DNA from: UBA9676 sp036522155
GTDB taxonomy: Bacteria; Actinomycetota; Actinomycetes; Streptosporangiales; Streptosporangiaceae
NCBI GenBank assembly: GCA_036522155.1
Contig: DATDGI010000257.1
Location: forward strand, 1-20,448
Length of the DNA: 20,448 nt
Reading direction: 5' to 3'
Shown here piece by piece: positions 1 through 8,150 of the stretch (its first letter is position 1; each line of letters starts with the position of its first letter). The notes beneath the pieces were generated by a model. It was not told where the DNA came from. It saw only the letters and a program-made list of their open reading frames with translations, and ran no database searches. A program made the translations under genes and the position numbers.

Positions 1-4
1 TGGC

Positions 5-730
5 TCACGCCGTCTCCCCCTTGATCGTGAACGAGGCCAGCCGCCGGGCCGCGATCACCAGGGCGATGACGGTCACCGCCGCCCCCATGCCCACCGCCGT
101 CGGCAGGGCCAGCGCGGCGTTCAGGCTGGGGTCGTGCGCGATGGAGTTGGCGATCCCCAGCGAGTACTGGCCGACCGACAGCAGCCGGGCGCCCGCCACC
201 AGGTTGCCGAGCAGGCCCTCCCAGATCAGCGTGTAGAGCAGGCCGATCGCGATCGCCCGGGTGCTCAGCACCGAGATCATCACGAAGATCGCGTTGTACA
301 TGAGCGAGCCCGCCAGCACGCCCACGAACAGGCCGAACGCCTCCCGATGCCCGGTGGCGATCAGGCCGGCCAGCAGCTCGGGCACCCCGGCGAAGATCAT
401 GGTGAGGCCGGCCGCGACCGCGTACTTGACCGCGATCACCAGCGGCCGGGCCACCGGGGTGGCCAGCAGATGGATGATGCTGCCGTCGTCGATCTCGGCG
501 CCGACCACGCTGGTGCCGATGATGAGCGCGGTCAGCGGCAGCACCACGGTGAACCCGAACAGGCCGAGGATGTCGGCCGGCCAGCTGGCCCGCTCCGGAT
601 GGGCCAGTTTCAGCGCCACCGTGACCCCGACCAGGATCAGGGGCGTGACGGCGAACAGGAGGGCGCGCTTGCGGCCCAGCGTCGCGCGCACGGTGATGCC
701 GGCGATGACCCGGCCCTGGGATCCGGACAT
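5..730 (-). CDS. ABC-2 type transporter permease (last gene of operon)
   Basis: A 241-residue integral membrane protein, complete in the window, with about six hydrophobic segments (first at about residues 24-41, then about 57-75, 100-125, 135-155, 160-180 and 205-228). The hydrophobic pattern and its place after an ATPase gene fit the ABC-2 membrane family, the channel half of an export-type ABC transporter. A polar stretch after the second segment (residues about 78-85, rich in acidic residues) is typical of ABC-2/NosY-like permeases. The ATG at 730 is preceded by a purine-rich GAGGGGGG Shine-Dalgarno. It begins 9 bp after the upstream ATPase stop, so it is almost certainly co-transcribed. 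The substrate cannot be read from the sequence. The family is confident; the role is inferred. Confidence 0.85.
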   Translation of the reverse strand: MSGSQGRVIAGITVRATLGRKRALLFAVTPLILVGVTVALKLAHPERASWPADILGLFGFTVVLPLTALIIGTSVVGAEIDDGSIIHLLATPVARPLVIAVKYAVAAGLTMIFAGVPELLAGLIATGHREAFGLFVGVLAGSLMYNAIFVMISVLSTRAIAIGLLYTLIWEGLLGNLVAGARLLSVGQYSLGIANSIAHDPSLNAALALPTAVGMGAAVTVIALVIAARRLASFTIKGETA

Positions 731-739
731 GGTCCCCCC

Positions 740-1651
740 TCAGCTCTCGACCAGGTAGGCGAAGACGCTTTCCAGCGACTCGTCGGCGGGCAGCAGCTCG
801 GTCAGCCGGATCCCCTCCCGCCGGGCCAGCGGCACCACTTCCCGGGTGAAGGTCCCGTAGTCACCGGCCCGCACCTGCAGTCCCCGTCCGGTCAGCTCGA
901 CCCCGGTCACCGCCGGGCGGCCGAGCAGGCAGGCCCCCAGCCGGCGGTCGTCGGAGGTCCGCACCATGAACACGTGCGGGCGGCTGGTCATCAGCCGCCG
1001 GATGGCACGGAAGTCGCCGGACGCGGCCAGCCGGCCCGCCACGATCACCTGGATGGTGCCGGACAGCCGCTCCACCTCTTCCAGGATGTGCGAGCTGAAC
1101 AGGATCGTCCGGCCCTGCTCCCCCAGCCGGTGCAGCAGGTCCATCATGTGCAGCCGCTGCCGGGGGTCCATGCCGTTGAACGGCTCGTCAAGTAGCAGCA
1201 CCGCCGGGTCGTGCACGAGCGCGGCCGCCACCTTGATCCGCTGCCGCATGCCCTTGGAGTAGGTCGAGATCCGGCGGTCCTGCGCGTCGGCCATCTCCAC
1301 GATCCCGATCGCACGCCGGGCGGCGGCCGGGGGGTCCGGCAGCTTGTGCAGCCGGGCGGTGGCGGTGACGAAGGCCTCGCCGGTGAGGAAGGCGTACACC
1401 GAGTCGCGCTCGGGGACCAGGCCGATCGTCCGGTAGATGCCCGGGTGGTGCCAGCTGGCGCCGCCGGCGACGGTCAGCGTCCCCCGCGAAGGCGGGAGGA
1501 ACCCGGCGATCAGGTGCAGCAGCGTCGACTTCCCGGCCCCGTTCGGGCCGAGCAGCCCGGTCACCCCCGGCCCGATGGACATGCTGATGTCGTTGACCGC
1601 CACCACGTTGCCGTACCAGCGGGACACGTGGTCCAGCTCGATCGCGGTCAT
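740..1651 (-). CDS. ABC transporter ATP-binding protein (second ATPase of operon)
   Basis: A 303-residue ATPase that would power the neighbouring permeases at the inner face of the membrane. Visible motifs are Walker A GPNGAGKST (residues 35-43), a Q-loop where Glu81 stands in for Gln (LVPERD, common in ABC-2 drug/Na+ export ATPases), signature YSKGMRQR (131-138), Walker B VLLLDEP with catalytic Glu156, D-loop GMDP, and H-loop SSHIL (His188). After about residue 215 comes a roughly 85-residue C-terminal extension ending in SLESVFAYL, as in CcmA/NatA-like ATPases. The reading frame is open to 1786, but the family N-terminus (MTAIELDHVSRWYG) begins at the ATG at 1651. That ATG overlaps the upstream permease stop by 4 bp (ATGA), which implies translational coupling. 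Confidence 0.92.
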   Translation of the reverse strand: MTAIELDHVSRWYGNVVAVNDISMSIGPGVTGLLGPNGAGKSTLLHLIAGFLPPSRGTLTVAGGASWHHPGIYRTIGLVPERDSVYAFLTGEAFVTATARLHKLPDPPAAARRAIGIVEMADAQDRRISTYSKGMRQRIKVAAALVHDPAVLLLDEPFNGMDPRQRLHMMDLLHRLGEQGRTILFSSHILEEVERLSGTIQVIVAGRLAASGDFRAIRRLMTSRPHVFMVRTSDDRRLGACLLGRPAVTGVELTGRGLQVRAGDYGTFTREVVPLARREGIRLTELLPADESLESVFAYLVES

Positions 1652-2538
1652 GACAGGCCCGCCTTCCGGTACCTGGCGGCCAGGCCGCCGAGACTGGCCG
1701 CCAGCAGGGCCAGCAGCATCACCCCGTAGGCCCACCCCAGGCTGCCGGGCGGCGGCACCGGGCTGAACGAGGTCCCGCCCAGCCACTGCCTGACCCCCTC
1801 AAGCACCGTCAGCGGGCTGATCAGGCCGGCCAGCCGGGCGGCCAGCGAGGCCGCGCCGGCCGGGCCGGCCGGGCCGCCGCCGACCCCGATCAGGATCGAG
1901 GCCAGCACCCAGGTGAGGAAGAAGTAGATGGCGATCGCGCCGGTCGCGTACGCGCGGCGGCCGGTGGACGAGGCGATCACCAGGGCCACCGCGGCCAGCA
2001 GCACCGACCACAGCGCCCCGATCAGCAGCCCGGGGATCAGCGCCCGGGTCTGCTCCCAGACCGCCGCTCCGCCGCCGGCGCCGACGATCGTGCCCAGGTA
2101 GAGCAGCAGCAGCGGGATTTCGATCATCAGCAGGCAGGCGGCGGTGAACGCCGCGTACTTGGCCAGCGGGTAGTCCAGCCGCCGCAGCGGCCGGGACAGG
2201 TAGAGCGGCAGCACATGGCTGCGCAGGTCCCTGGACACCAGCTCCGGCGCCTGCGCGGCCACGAAGATGGTCATGACCAGGGCGCGCAGCCGGAACACGT
2301 AAGCGTCGTAGGGGATCAGCCGGTGGCCGCTGCGGGCGGCCGAGACGGCGTTCACCACCGCGGGCAGGCACATGATGACGAAGGTCAGCACGGGCACGAT
2401 CTTGGCCCGGGCGCCGCGGCCGAGGCCGAAGGCCGACCGCAGGCTGTGCCAGGTCAGCGCCCGGATGATGGCCGCCCGGCCGAGCCGTGGCCCGTCGTAC
2501 CGGCGATAGCCGAGGTCGTGGATCACGCCGGCCGTCAT
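1648..2538 (-). CDS. ABC transporter permease (NosY/ABC-2-like)
   Basis: A 296-residue membrane protein. The N-terminal segment IHDLGYRRYDGPRLGR is a cytoplasmic motif commonly seen in actinobacterial ABC-2 permeases paired with NatA-like ATPases. About six hydrophobic spans follow (near residues 48-66, 85-100, 130-155, 170-195, 200-222 and 262-285). The segment SRDLRSHVLPLYLSRPLRR lies between spans two and three, matching the conserved loop of this family. It overlaps both neighbours by 4 bp (2535-2538 and 1648-1651), so the genes are translationally coupled. A Gly/Ala/Pro-rich loop at about 220-235 comes from a run of GGCCGG repeats and is probably a linker. Substrate unknown. Confidence 0.88.
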   Translation of the reverse strand: MTAGVIHDLGYRRYDGPRLGRAAIIRALTWHSLRSAFGLGRGARAKIVPVLTFVIMCLPAVVNAVSAARSGHRLIPYDAYVFRLRALVMTIFVAAQAPELVSRDLRSHVLPLYLSRPLRRLDYPLAKYAAFTAACLLMIEIPLLLLYLGTIVGAGGGAAVWEQTRALIPGLLIGALWSVLLAAVALVIASSTGRRAYATGAIAIYFFLTWVLASILIGVGGGPAGPAGAASLAARLAGLISPLTVLEGVRQWLGGTSFSPVPPPGSLGWAYGVMLLALLAASLGGLAARYRKAGLS

Positions 2539-3461
2539 CGCGCCACCTCCAGTGCATCGGTGTCGGCGAACAGTTCCTCCACCCGCCGCCTGCGCTGTTC
2601 CAGCCGGTTCAGCGGCAGGCCCAGGTCGGCGATCGTGTCCCTGATCAGGTCGTAGGTCGCCTCGCCGTCCAGGTGGACCAGCAGCACCCGTCCCTCCGGC
2701 TCGCAGCGGGCGCCGCGCCGGGCCAGCTCGGCGGCCAGCTCCGGCATGCCCTCGTCCACCTCGACCGCGAGCACCTGGCGGACGTGGGTGAAGCTGGTGA
2801 TCGTGTCGGCCCGCAGCAGCGCGCCCGCCTCCAGCGCCACCACCTGGTCGCAGATCCGCTCCACCTCGCCGAGCAGGTGGGAGGAGATCACCATGGAGAT
2901 GCCGAACTCACCGCCGATGCGGGCGATCAGGTCCAGCATGGCCACCCGGCCACCTGGGTCCAGGCCGGTGGTCGGCTCGTCAAGCAGCAGCAGCCGCGGG
3001 TCGCCGACCAGCGCCTGGGCCAGCTTGACCCGCTGCTTCATGCCGGTCGAGTAGCTGCCGATCAGCCGGTAGCGCTCCTCGTACAGGCCGACGTGCCTTA
3101 GCGACTCGGCCGCCCGCTCCCTGGCCGCGGTGGCCGGCAGGCCGGACATCCGGCCCAGGTGGGTGACGAACTCGGTGCCGCTGACGTCCGGCGGCAGGCA
3201 GTCATGCTCGGGCATGTAGCCGGTGAGGGCGCGGATCCGGTCGCCGGCGGTGGCGGTGCCGAGGCCGAGCACGCTCGCCCCGCCGCTGGTGGGCATCACC
3301 AGCCCCAGCAGGATCTTGATGAGGGTGGACTTGCCCGCCCCGTTCGCGCCGATCAGCCCGGTGATGCCGGGCGCGAACCCGACGGTCAGGCCCTCCAGCG
3401 CGATCACCCCGCGCGGGTAGTGCTTGGTCAGCGCCTGGGTGTCGATCACCATCTCGGTCAC
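2535..3461 (-). CDS. ABC transporter ATP-binding protein (first gene of operon)
   Basis: A 308-residue ABC ATPase. Counting from the GTG at 3461, Walker A GANGAGKST is at 38-46, the Q-loop has Glu (YMPEHD), the signature YSTGMKQR is at 137-144, Walker B LLLLDEP has Glu162, the D-loop is GLDP and the H-loop SSHLL has His195. A C-terminal extension of about 90 residues follows. The frame is open upstream, so the start is uncertain. GTG 3461 is chosen because a CATGCT hexamer lies 7 nt upstream, like the promoters of neighbouring genes, and the family core (MVIDTQALTKHYP) starts three residues later at ATG 3452; ATG 3473 and 3497 are also possible. It heads an operon of two ATPases and two permeases, divergent from a sensor kinase/regulator pair that is its likely controller. 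Confidence 0.88.
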   Translation of the reverse strand: MTEMVIDTQALTKHYPRGVIALEGLTVGFAPGITGLIGANGAGKSTLIKILLGLVMPTSGGASVLGLGTATAGDRIRALTGYMPEHDCLPPDVSGTEFVTHLGRMSGLPATAARERAAESLRHVGLYEERYRLIGSYSTGMKQRVKLAQALVGDPRLLLLDEPTTGLDPGGRVAMLDLIARIGGEFGISMVISSHLLGEVERICDQVVALEAGALLRADTITSFTHVRQVLAVEVDEGMPELAAELARRGARCEPEGRVLLVHLDGEATYDLIRDTIADLGLPLNRLEQRRRRVEELFADTDALEVAR

Positions 3462-3505
3462 GGTGGCCAGCATGGCGCACCGGGCGGCCAGCGTCATCAG
3501 CCTGT

Positions 3506-3517
3506 GGTCGTACGACC
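3506..3517. promoter_or_regulatory. 12-bp perfect palindrome, candidate operator
   Basis: GGTCGTACGACC reads the same on both strands. It lies in the short divergent region between the ABC operon and the sensor kinase gene, where a regulator could control both. Position and symmetry are seen; binding by the neighbouring response regulator is inference. Confidence 0.4.
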
Positions 3518-3548
3518 GCGGGCCGGCGTGGCCCGGCGGCCGTGGCGT

Positions 3549-3554
3549 TACCGT
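3549..3554 (+). promoter_or_regulatory. Candidate -10 element, leaderless promoter of sensor kinase
   Basis: TACCGT lies 6 nt before the GTG start at 3561, putting the predicted transcription start at or next to the start codon. No clear -35 is visible. It belongs to the recurring TANNNT-N6 pattern of this window. Confidence 0.5.
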
Positions 3555-3560
3555 GAACAG

Positions 3561-4760
3561 GTGACCAGCCGCCCGCCGCTGACGATGCGCATCCGGCCCC
3601 GGATCTGGGTGGCGCTCGACTACCTGCTGGCCGCCTGCTGCGCGGTCCTGGTCTACGGCATCCTGTTCCGGCCGGTCGGGCTCTACCGGCTGCACGTCAC
3701 CGTCTGGTACGCCATGGCCTGGCTGCCGCCGCTGCTGGCGGTCTGGGTGTCCGCGCCGGTCGCGGTCCGGCGCAAGTACCCGCTGGCCGCGCTGGCGGTG
3801 GCGCTGGCCGGCGGCGCGGCCATCCTGGCGGTGGGCGGTGAGATCAGCCGGGGCCCGTTCGTCCCGCTCGCGCTGGTTCTGTTCCTGGTGGCGGTGGCTT
3901 GCCCCGGGCCGACCGCGCTGGCCGGGCTGGGCGGCTCGCTGGCGCTGATGCTCATCCAGGCACTAACCCTGCACGTGGCGGGCAACGGCTCGGGCAACGC
4001 CATCGCCAGCGGCCTGGTGCTGATCCTGGCCTGGCTGGCCGGGTACATGGCCCGGCAGCGCCGCGCGTACGCGGCGCGGCTGCGCCAGCAGGTGGCGGAA
4101 GTGGCGGTGACCGAAGAGCGGCTGCGGATCGCCCGTGAGCTGCACGACGTGGTCGCGCACAGCCTGACCGTGGTGGCGGTGCAGGCAGGCTTCGCCGAGT
4201 ACGTCTTCGACCGGCAGCCGGGCCAGACCCGGTCAGCGCTGGCCGCGATCCAGACGGTGACCAGGGAGGCGCTGGCCGACATGCAGCGGATGCTGGGGGC
4301 GCTGCGCCGCGCCGGGCCCGGTGAGGAGGACGGGATGACCGGGACGCTGGCGCCCACGGCCGGCCTGGCCGACCTGGACCGGCTGGTGGCGGGCACGGCC
4401 GGGGCCGGGGTGCAGGTGGACGTGAGGCGCGCCGGGCAGGCCCGGGCCGTCCCGGCCGGCGTCGACCTGTCGGCGTTCCGCATCGTGCAGGAGGCGCTGA
4501 CCAACGTCGTCAAGCACTCCGGCGCCAGTTCCTGCCAGGTCAGCATCGACTACCGGGCCGACGGCCTGGCCGTGGAGATCACCGACCCGGGCGGCGAGCC
4601 GAGCCGCGCCCCGGCCGGGCTGGCCGTGGGGGCGGGCCACGGGATCGCCGGGATGGCGGAACGGGTGAGCCTGTGCGGCGGCGACTTCACCGCCGCCCCG
4701 CTGCCCGTCCGCGGGTTCCGGGTGGCGGCGCGGTTCCCGCTGCCCGGTCCGGGCCAGTGA
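3561..4760 (+). CDS. Two-component sensor histidine kinase, NarL-partner type (HisKA_3)
   Basis: A 399-residue membrane kinase. Residues 1-165 hold about five to six transmembrane spans with little extracytoplasmic sequence, suggesting sensing in or at the membrane. A short helical linker (about 165-185) leads to the HisKA_3 dimerisation domain with phospho-acceptor His195 in ARELHDVVAHS. The HATPase_c domain has the N-box FRIVQEALTNVVKHSG. Its G1 box is unusual: DPGGEP rather than the usual DDGxG, so the second glycine is missing, though GHGIAGMAERV keeps the G2 region. Start chosen at GTG 3561, 6 nt after TACCGT; in-frame ATG 3585 is the alternative. The stop overlaps the regulator start by 4 bp (GTGA). 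It is divergent from the ABC operon, the typical arrangement for a kinase/regulator pair controlling an exporter. Confidence 0.93.
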   Translation: MTSRPPLTMRIRPRIWVALDYLLAACCAVLVYGILFRPVGLYRLHVTVWYAMAWLPPLLAVWVSAPVAVRRKYPLAALAVALAGGAAILAVGGEISRGPFVPLALVLFLVAVACPGPTALAGLGGSLALMLIQALTLHVAGNGSGNAIASGLVLILAWLAGYMARQRRAYAARLRQQVAEVAVTEERLRIARELHDVVAHSLTVVAVQAGFAEYVFDRQPGQTRSALAAIQTVTREALADMQRMLGALRRAGPGEEDGMTGTLAPTAGLADLDRLVAGTAGAGVQVDVRRAGQARAVPAGVDLSAFRIVQEALTNVVKHSGASSCQVSIDYRADGLAVEITDPGGEPSRAPAGLAVGAGHGIAGMAERVSLCGGDFTAAPLPVRGFRVAARFPLPGPGQ

Positions 4761-5428
4761 CCCTGCGCATCGTCGTCGCCGACGACCAGGCCCTGGTCCG
4801 GGCCGGTTTCTGCGGCATCATCGCCGCCACCCCCGGCTTCGAGGTGGTGGGCGAGGCCAGCACCGGCGCGGAGGCGGTCGCGGCCGCCCGCCAGGCCCGG
4901 CCGGATGTGGTGCTGATGGACGTCCGGATGCCGCTCATGGACGGCATCGAGGCCACCCGGCAGATCACCGGGCCGGACGGCGCCGGGGGCAGCCGGGTGC
5001 TCATCCTCACCACATTCGACCTGGACGAGTACGTCTACGCGGCGCTGCGCGCCGGGGCCAGCGGCTTCCTGCTGAAGAGCACCAGCCCGGCCGACCTGGT
5101 CGCCGCGGTCAAGGTGGTCGCCGCCGGCGACGCGCTGCTGGCGCCCAGCGTGACCCGGAGGCTGGTGGCCGAGTTCGTCCGCCGCCCGCTCACCTCGCCG
5201 GCCGGGGCCGGCCAGGCCAACGCCGCGATGGCCACCATCACCGCCCGCGAGCGAGAGGTCCTGGCGCTGATCGCCACCGGGCTGTCCAACACCGAGATCG
5301 CGGACCGGCTGGCGATCAGCCCGGCCACGGCCAAGACCCACGTCGGCCACCTGCTGACCAAGCTGGACGCCCGGGACCGGGTGCACCTGGTGATCCTGGC
5401 CTACCAGGCCGGGGTGGTGACGGCCTGA
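4757..5428 (+). CDS. NarL/LuxR-type response regulator
   Basis: A 223-residue DNA-binding regulator. The receiver domain has the acidic pair Asp9-Asp10, phospho-acceptor Asp55 in VVLMDVRMP, a Thr in ILTTFD, and conserved Lys107 in GFLLKS. A linker leads to a C-terminal LuxR/GerE helix-turn-helix (from TAREREVLALIATGLSNTEI through ATAKTHVGHLLTKL). It starts at GTG 4757 inside the kinase stop (4-bp overlap), so the two are translated together. Its paralogue in this window (12004-12684) shares the segment EYVYxALRAGASGFLLK, and the two systems may descend from a duplication. The likely target is the divergent ABC operon; this is inferred from arrangement only. Confidence 0.95.
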   Translation: MTLRIVVADDQALVRAGFCGIIAATPGFEVVGEASTGAEAVAAARQARPDVVLMDVRMPLMDGIEATRQITGPDGAGGSRVLILTTFDLDEYVYAALRAGASGFLLKSTSPADLVAAVKVVAAGDALLAPSVTRRLVAEFVRRPLTSPAGAGQANAAMATITAREREVLALIATGLSNTEIADRLAISPATAKTHVGHLLTKLDARDRVHLVILAYQAGVVTA

Positions 5429-5435
5429 CCCCCCG

Positions 5436-5441
5436 TATGCT
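5436..5441 (+). promoter_or_regulatory. Candidate -10 element, leaderless promoter of PhzF-like gene
   Basis: TATGCT lies 6 nt before the ATG at 5448, close to the actinobacterial -10 consensus. The 19-bp gap after the regulator stop has no good Shine-Dalgarno. A leaderless start is inferred. Confidence 0.5.
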
Positions 5442-5447
5442 TCCGGG

Positions 5448-6257
5448 ATGCAGGTGTTCCACGTGGATGCCTTCGCGGACGAGGTGTTCGGCGGCAACCC
5501 GGCCGCCGTGTGCCTGCTCGGCGGGCCGGCCGGGCCGGCGTGGATGCAGTCCGTCGCCGGTGAGATGAACCTGTCGGAGACGGCCTTCGTCGAGCCCCGC
5601 AGCGCAGGCTACTGGCTGCGCTGGTTCACCCCGGTGGCCGAGGTGGACCTGTGCGGGCACGCCACCCTGGCCAGCGCCCACGTCCTGTACGAGACCGGGC
5701 TGGCGGTGGCCGCCGAGCCGGTCCGGTTCGACTCGGTGAGCGGGCCGCTGATCGCCCGGCGCGAGGACGGCCTGCTGGTGCTGGACTTCCCGGTCCGCCG
5801 GGCAGATCCGGCTCCGCCCCCGGCCGGGCTGCTGCCCGCCCTGGGCGTGGCCAGCGCCGTCTGGACCGGCGCGGGCGAGGACGACGTCATGGTGGTCCTG
5901 GCCCACGAGGACGACGTCACCGGGCTGCGGCCGGACACGGTCGCGCTGGCCGCGCTGGACACCCGGGGCGTCATCGTGACCGCGCCCGCGTCCCGGCCGG
6001 GCGCCGATTTCGTGTCCCGGTTCTTCGCCCCCGCGGTGGGCATCGCGGAGGACCCGGTGACCGGCTCCGCGCACTGCACCCTGGCCCCGTACTGGGCGGA
6101 CCGGCTGGGCCGGGACAGCCTGACCGGGTACCAGGCCTCCGCCCGCGGCGGCACCGTCCGGGTCCGGCTGGACGGGGACCGGGTGCTGCTGGCGGGCCGC
6201 GCGGTGACGGTCTTCGCCGGCCGCCTGAGCGAGGAGGCCCTGCCCCGGCCGGCCTAG
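5448..6257 (+). CDS. PhzF family isomerase/epimerase-like protein
   Basis: A 269-residue cytosolic enzyme of the PhzF/YddE family (diaminopimelate-epimerase fold). Seen directly: the N-terminal FHVDAFADEVFGGNPAAV motif, the conserved catalytic Glu44 in NLSETAFV, the DLCGHATLASAHVLYE motif, and the C-terminal AEDPVTGSAHCTLAPYW motif. Length (usually 260-300) and motif order are normal, so the protein looks intact. PhzF itself isomerises a phenazine precursor, but most family members have unknown substrates and no phenazine genes are nearby, so the reaction is not assigned. The stop codon abuts the stop of the convergent gamma-glutamyltransferase-like gene with no base between them. Confidence 0.93.
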   Translation: MQVFHVDAFADEVFGGNPAAVCLLGGPAGPAWMQSVAGEMNLSETAFVEPRSAGYWLRWFTPVAEVDLCGHATLASAHVLYETGLAVAAEPVRFDSVSGPLIARREDGLLVLDFPVRRADPAPPPAGLLPALGVASAVWTGAGEDDVMVVLAHEDDVTGLRPDTVALAALDTRGVIVTAPASRPGADFVSRFFAPAVGIAEDPVTGSAHCTLAPYWADRLGRDSLTGYQASARGGTVRVRLDGDRVLLAGRAVTVFAGRLSEEALPRPA

Positions 6258-8060
6258 TTACCGGCCGGCGGCGTACCCCTGCATGCCGCGGGCGTTGGCC
6301 GCCGCGTACAGGAAGCCGTCCGCGCTGGCGACGGCGCTGACCCGGCCCAGTGACCACGGCGGCCGGACGGTGACCCGGTGGCCGCGGGCGGCCAGCCCGG
6401 CGATCACCTCCTGGCCGGCCCGCTCCTCCACGTCCACGGCCAGCGGGAAGGACTCCCGCGGGTGGAACGACGAGGGGAAATGCCGGGTGTGGAAGGCCGG
6501 GGCGTCGATCGCTTCCTGCAGGTTCATCCCGTACTGCACGTGGTTGAGGAAGAACCCCAGGGTCCACTGGTCCTGCTGGTCGCCGCCGGGGGTGCCGAAC
6601 GCCAGATAGGGCTCACCGCCGCGCAGCACCAGGGTCGGGGACAAGGTGGTGCGCGGGCGCTTGCCGGGGGCCAGCGTGTTCGCCAGCCCGGGCGTGAGCG
6701 TGAACATCTGCGCCCGGGTGCCCAGGCAGAACCCCAGCCCGGGGATGACCGGCGAGCTCTGCAGCCAGCCCCCGCTCGGGGTGGCGGTGACCACGTTGCC
6801 GAACCGGTCGGCGACATCCAGGTGGCAGGTGTCGGCGGCGTGGACGGTGCTGGACAGCCCGGTGACCGGTTCCCCGGTCCAGCCGCCGGTCACCGCCAGC
6901 TCCGGGACCACACCGGTCACGTAGCCCGGCAGCCGCGGCCGCCGCCCGCCCGGGTGGCCCGGCCGCAGATCCGGTGACGCCTGGGCGCCGACCAGGCCGC
7001 GGCGCTGGTCCGCGTACTCCGCCGACAGCAGCGCGGCCAGCGGCACGTCGGCCTGCCGGGGGTCGCCGTACCACGCTTCCCGGTCGGCGAACGCGAGCTT
7101 GGCGCATTCCACCACGGTGTGGATGTAGTCGGTGCCACCCGGCGCCATGGCGGCCAGGTCGAAGCCGGCCAGCAGGGCCAGTTGCTGGAGGAACACCGGT
7201 CCCTGCCCCCACGGGCCGGTCTTGCACACGGTCAGCCCGGCGTAGCCGGCGGTGACCGGCGGCTCGGCGGCCGCCTGCCAGCGGGCCAGGTCGTCCGCGG
7301 CCAGCAGCGCCCGGTGCGGCTCGCCGGTGACGTCCATCACCTCGGCGCGGGCCAGGTAGGCCCCGATCGCCTCGGCCACGAACCCGGTGTAGAAGGCCCG
7401 CCGGGCGGCCTCGATCTGCGCCTCCCGGTCCGGCCCGGCCGCCTCCGCCTCGGCCAGGATCCGCTGGTAGGTGCCGGCCAGCGCGGGATTGGCCAGCCGG
7501 GTGCCGGTGGCCGGCACCCCGTCCGCCAGGTAGACCTCGGCGGAGGTCGGCCAGTGGTCGCGGAACGCGCCGGCCACCGACGCGATGCCCAGGCTGATCC
7601 CGGGGAGGACCGGGTAGCCGTCCCGCGCGTAGCCGATCGCGTACTCCATCACCTCGCGCAGCCGCAGCAGGCCGTGCACGGCGAGCAGCAGCAGCCAGGT
7701 GCCGAACGCGGCCGGCACGCAGGCGGCGAGCAGTCCGCTGCCGGGCACCAGGTCAAGCCCCAGGCGGCCAAACGCCTGCGGGGTGGCGGCCGCCGGCGCG
7801 GGCCCCTGGCCGTCCAGCACGAAAACCGTGCCGTCGCCCGCGTCGTAGCCGATGACCGGCACCTCGCCGCCGGGGCCGTTCAGGTGCGGCTCGACCACCT
7901 GCAGCACCAGCCCGGCCGCGACCGCGGCGTCGAACGCGTTCCCGCCCTTTTCCAGCACCGCCATCCCGGCCGCCGAGGCGAGCCAGTGGGTGGACGCGAC
8001 CATCCCGAAGGTGCCGGCCAGTTGCGGCCGGGTGGTGAAGGTGGACCCCTGGGGCATCAT
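6258..8060 (-). CDS. Gamma-glutamyltransferase family protein (Ntn hydrolase)
   Basis: A 600-residue protein of the gamma-glutamyltranspeptidase family, which self-cleaves to expose an N-terminal Thr nucleophile and hydrolyses or transfers gamma-glutamyl groups. The N-terminal HWLASAAGMAVLEKGGNAFDAAVA matches the family. The predicted nucleophile is Thr411 in ADTCHLDVADRFGNVV (family TTHxSVVD), where the second Thr is replaced by Cys. A GG motif (GTPGGDQQDQW) fits the oxyanion hole. There is no signal peptide, so it resembles cytosolic YwrD-like members rather than exported GGT, and true activity is uncertain. The ATG at 8060 is chosen because AGGAG lies 6 nt upstream and the family N-terminus starts there; the open frame up to 9383 is a shadow of other genes. 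It is divergent from the DUF4232 gene. Confidence 0.92.
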   Translation of the reverse strand: MMPQGSTFTTRPQLAGTFGMVASTHWLASAAGMAVLEKGGNAFDAAVAAGLVLQVVEPHLNGPGGEVPVIGYDAGDGTVFVLDGQGPAPAAATPQAFGRLGLDLVPGSGLLAACVPAAFGTWLLLLAVHGLLRLREVMEYAIGYARDGYPVLPGISLGIASVAGAFRDHWPTSAEVYLADGVPATGTRLANPALAGTYQRILAEAEAAGPDREAQIEAARRAFYTGFVAEAIGAYLARAEVMDVTGEPHRALLAADDLARWQAAAEPPVTAGYAGLTVCKTGPWGQGPVFLQQLALLAGFDLAAMAPGGTDYIHTVVECAKLAFADREAWYGDPRQADVPLAALLSAEYADQRRGLVGAQASPDLRPGHPGGRRPRLPGYVTGVVPELAVTGGWTGEPVTGLSSTVHAADTCHLDVADRFGNVVTATPSGGWLQSSPVIPGLGFCLGTRAQMFTLTPGLANTLAPGKRPRTTLSPTLVLRGGEPYLAFGTPGGDQQDQWTLGFFLNHVQYGMNLQEAIDAPAFHTRHFPSSFHPRESFPLAVDVEERAGQEVIAGLAARGHRVTVRPPWSLGRVSAVASADGFLYAAANARGMQGYAAGR

Positions 8061-8150
8061 GCGCGCTCCTGCACAAGGCGATTTTCCCAACCACCGGGCC
8101 GGGCCGGCAGTCCTCAGTAGTGCGACATACCTCACGTAAGGGGAAGCACC

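Noticed and set aside
1848..1875. Run of GGCCGG-type repeats
   Set aside because: It lies in coding sequence and encodes a Gly/Ala/Pro loop of the permease. Similar short runs occur elsewhere (about 5521) and are explained by GC-rich codon use, not by a mobile repeat.
5448..6257. Possible phenazine biosynthesis gene
   Set aside because: Only the PhzF family fold is shown; no other phenazine genes are present, and most family members have unrelated or unknown roles.
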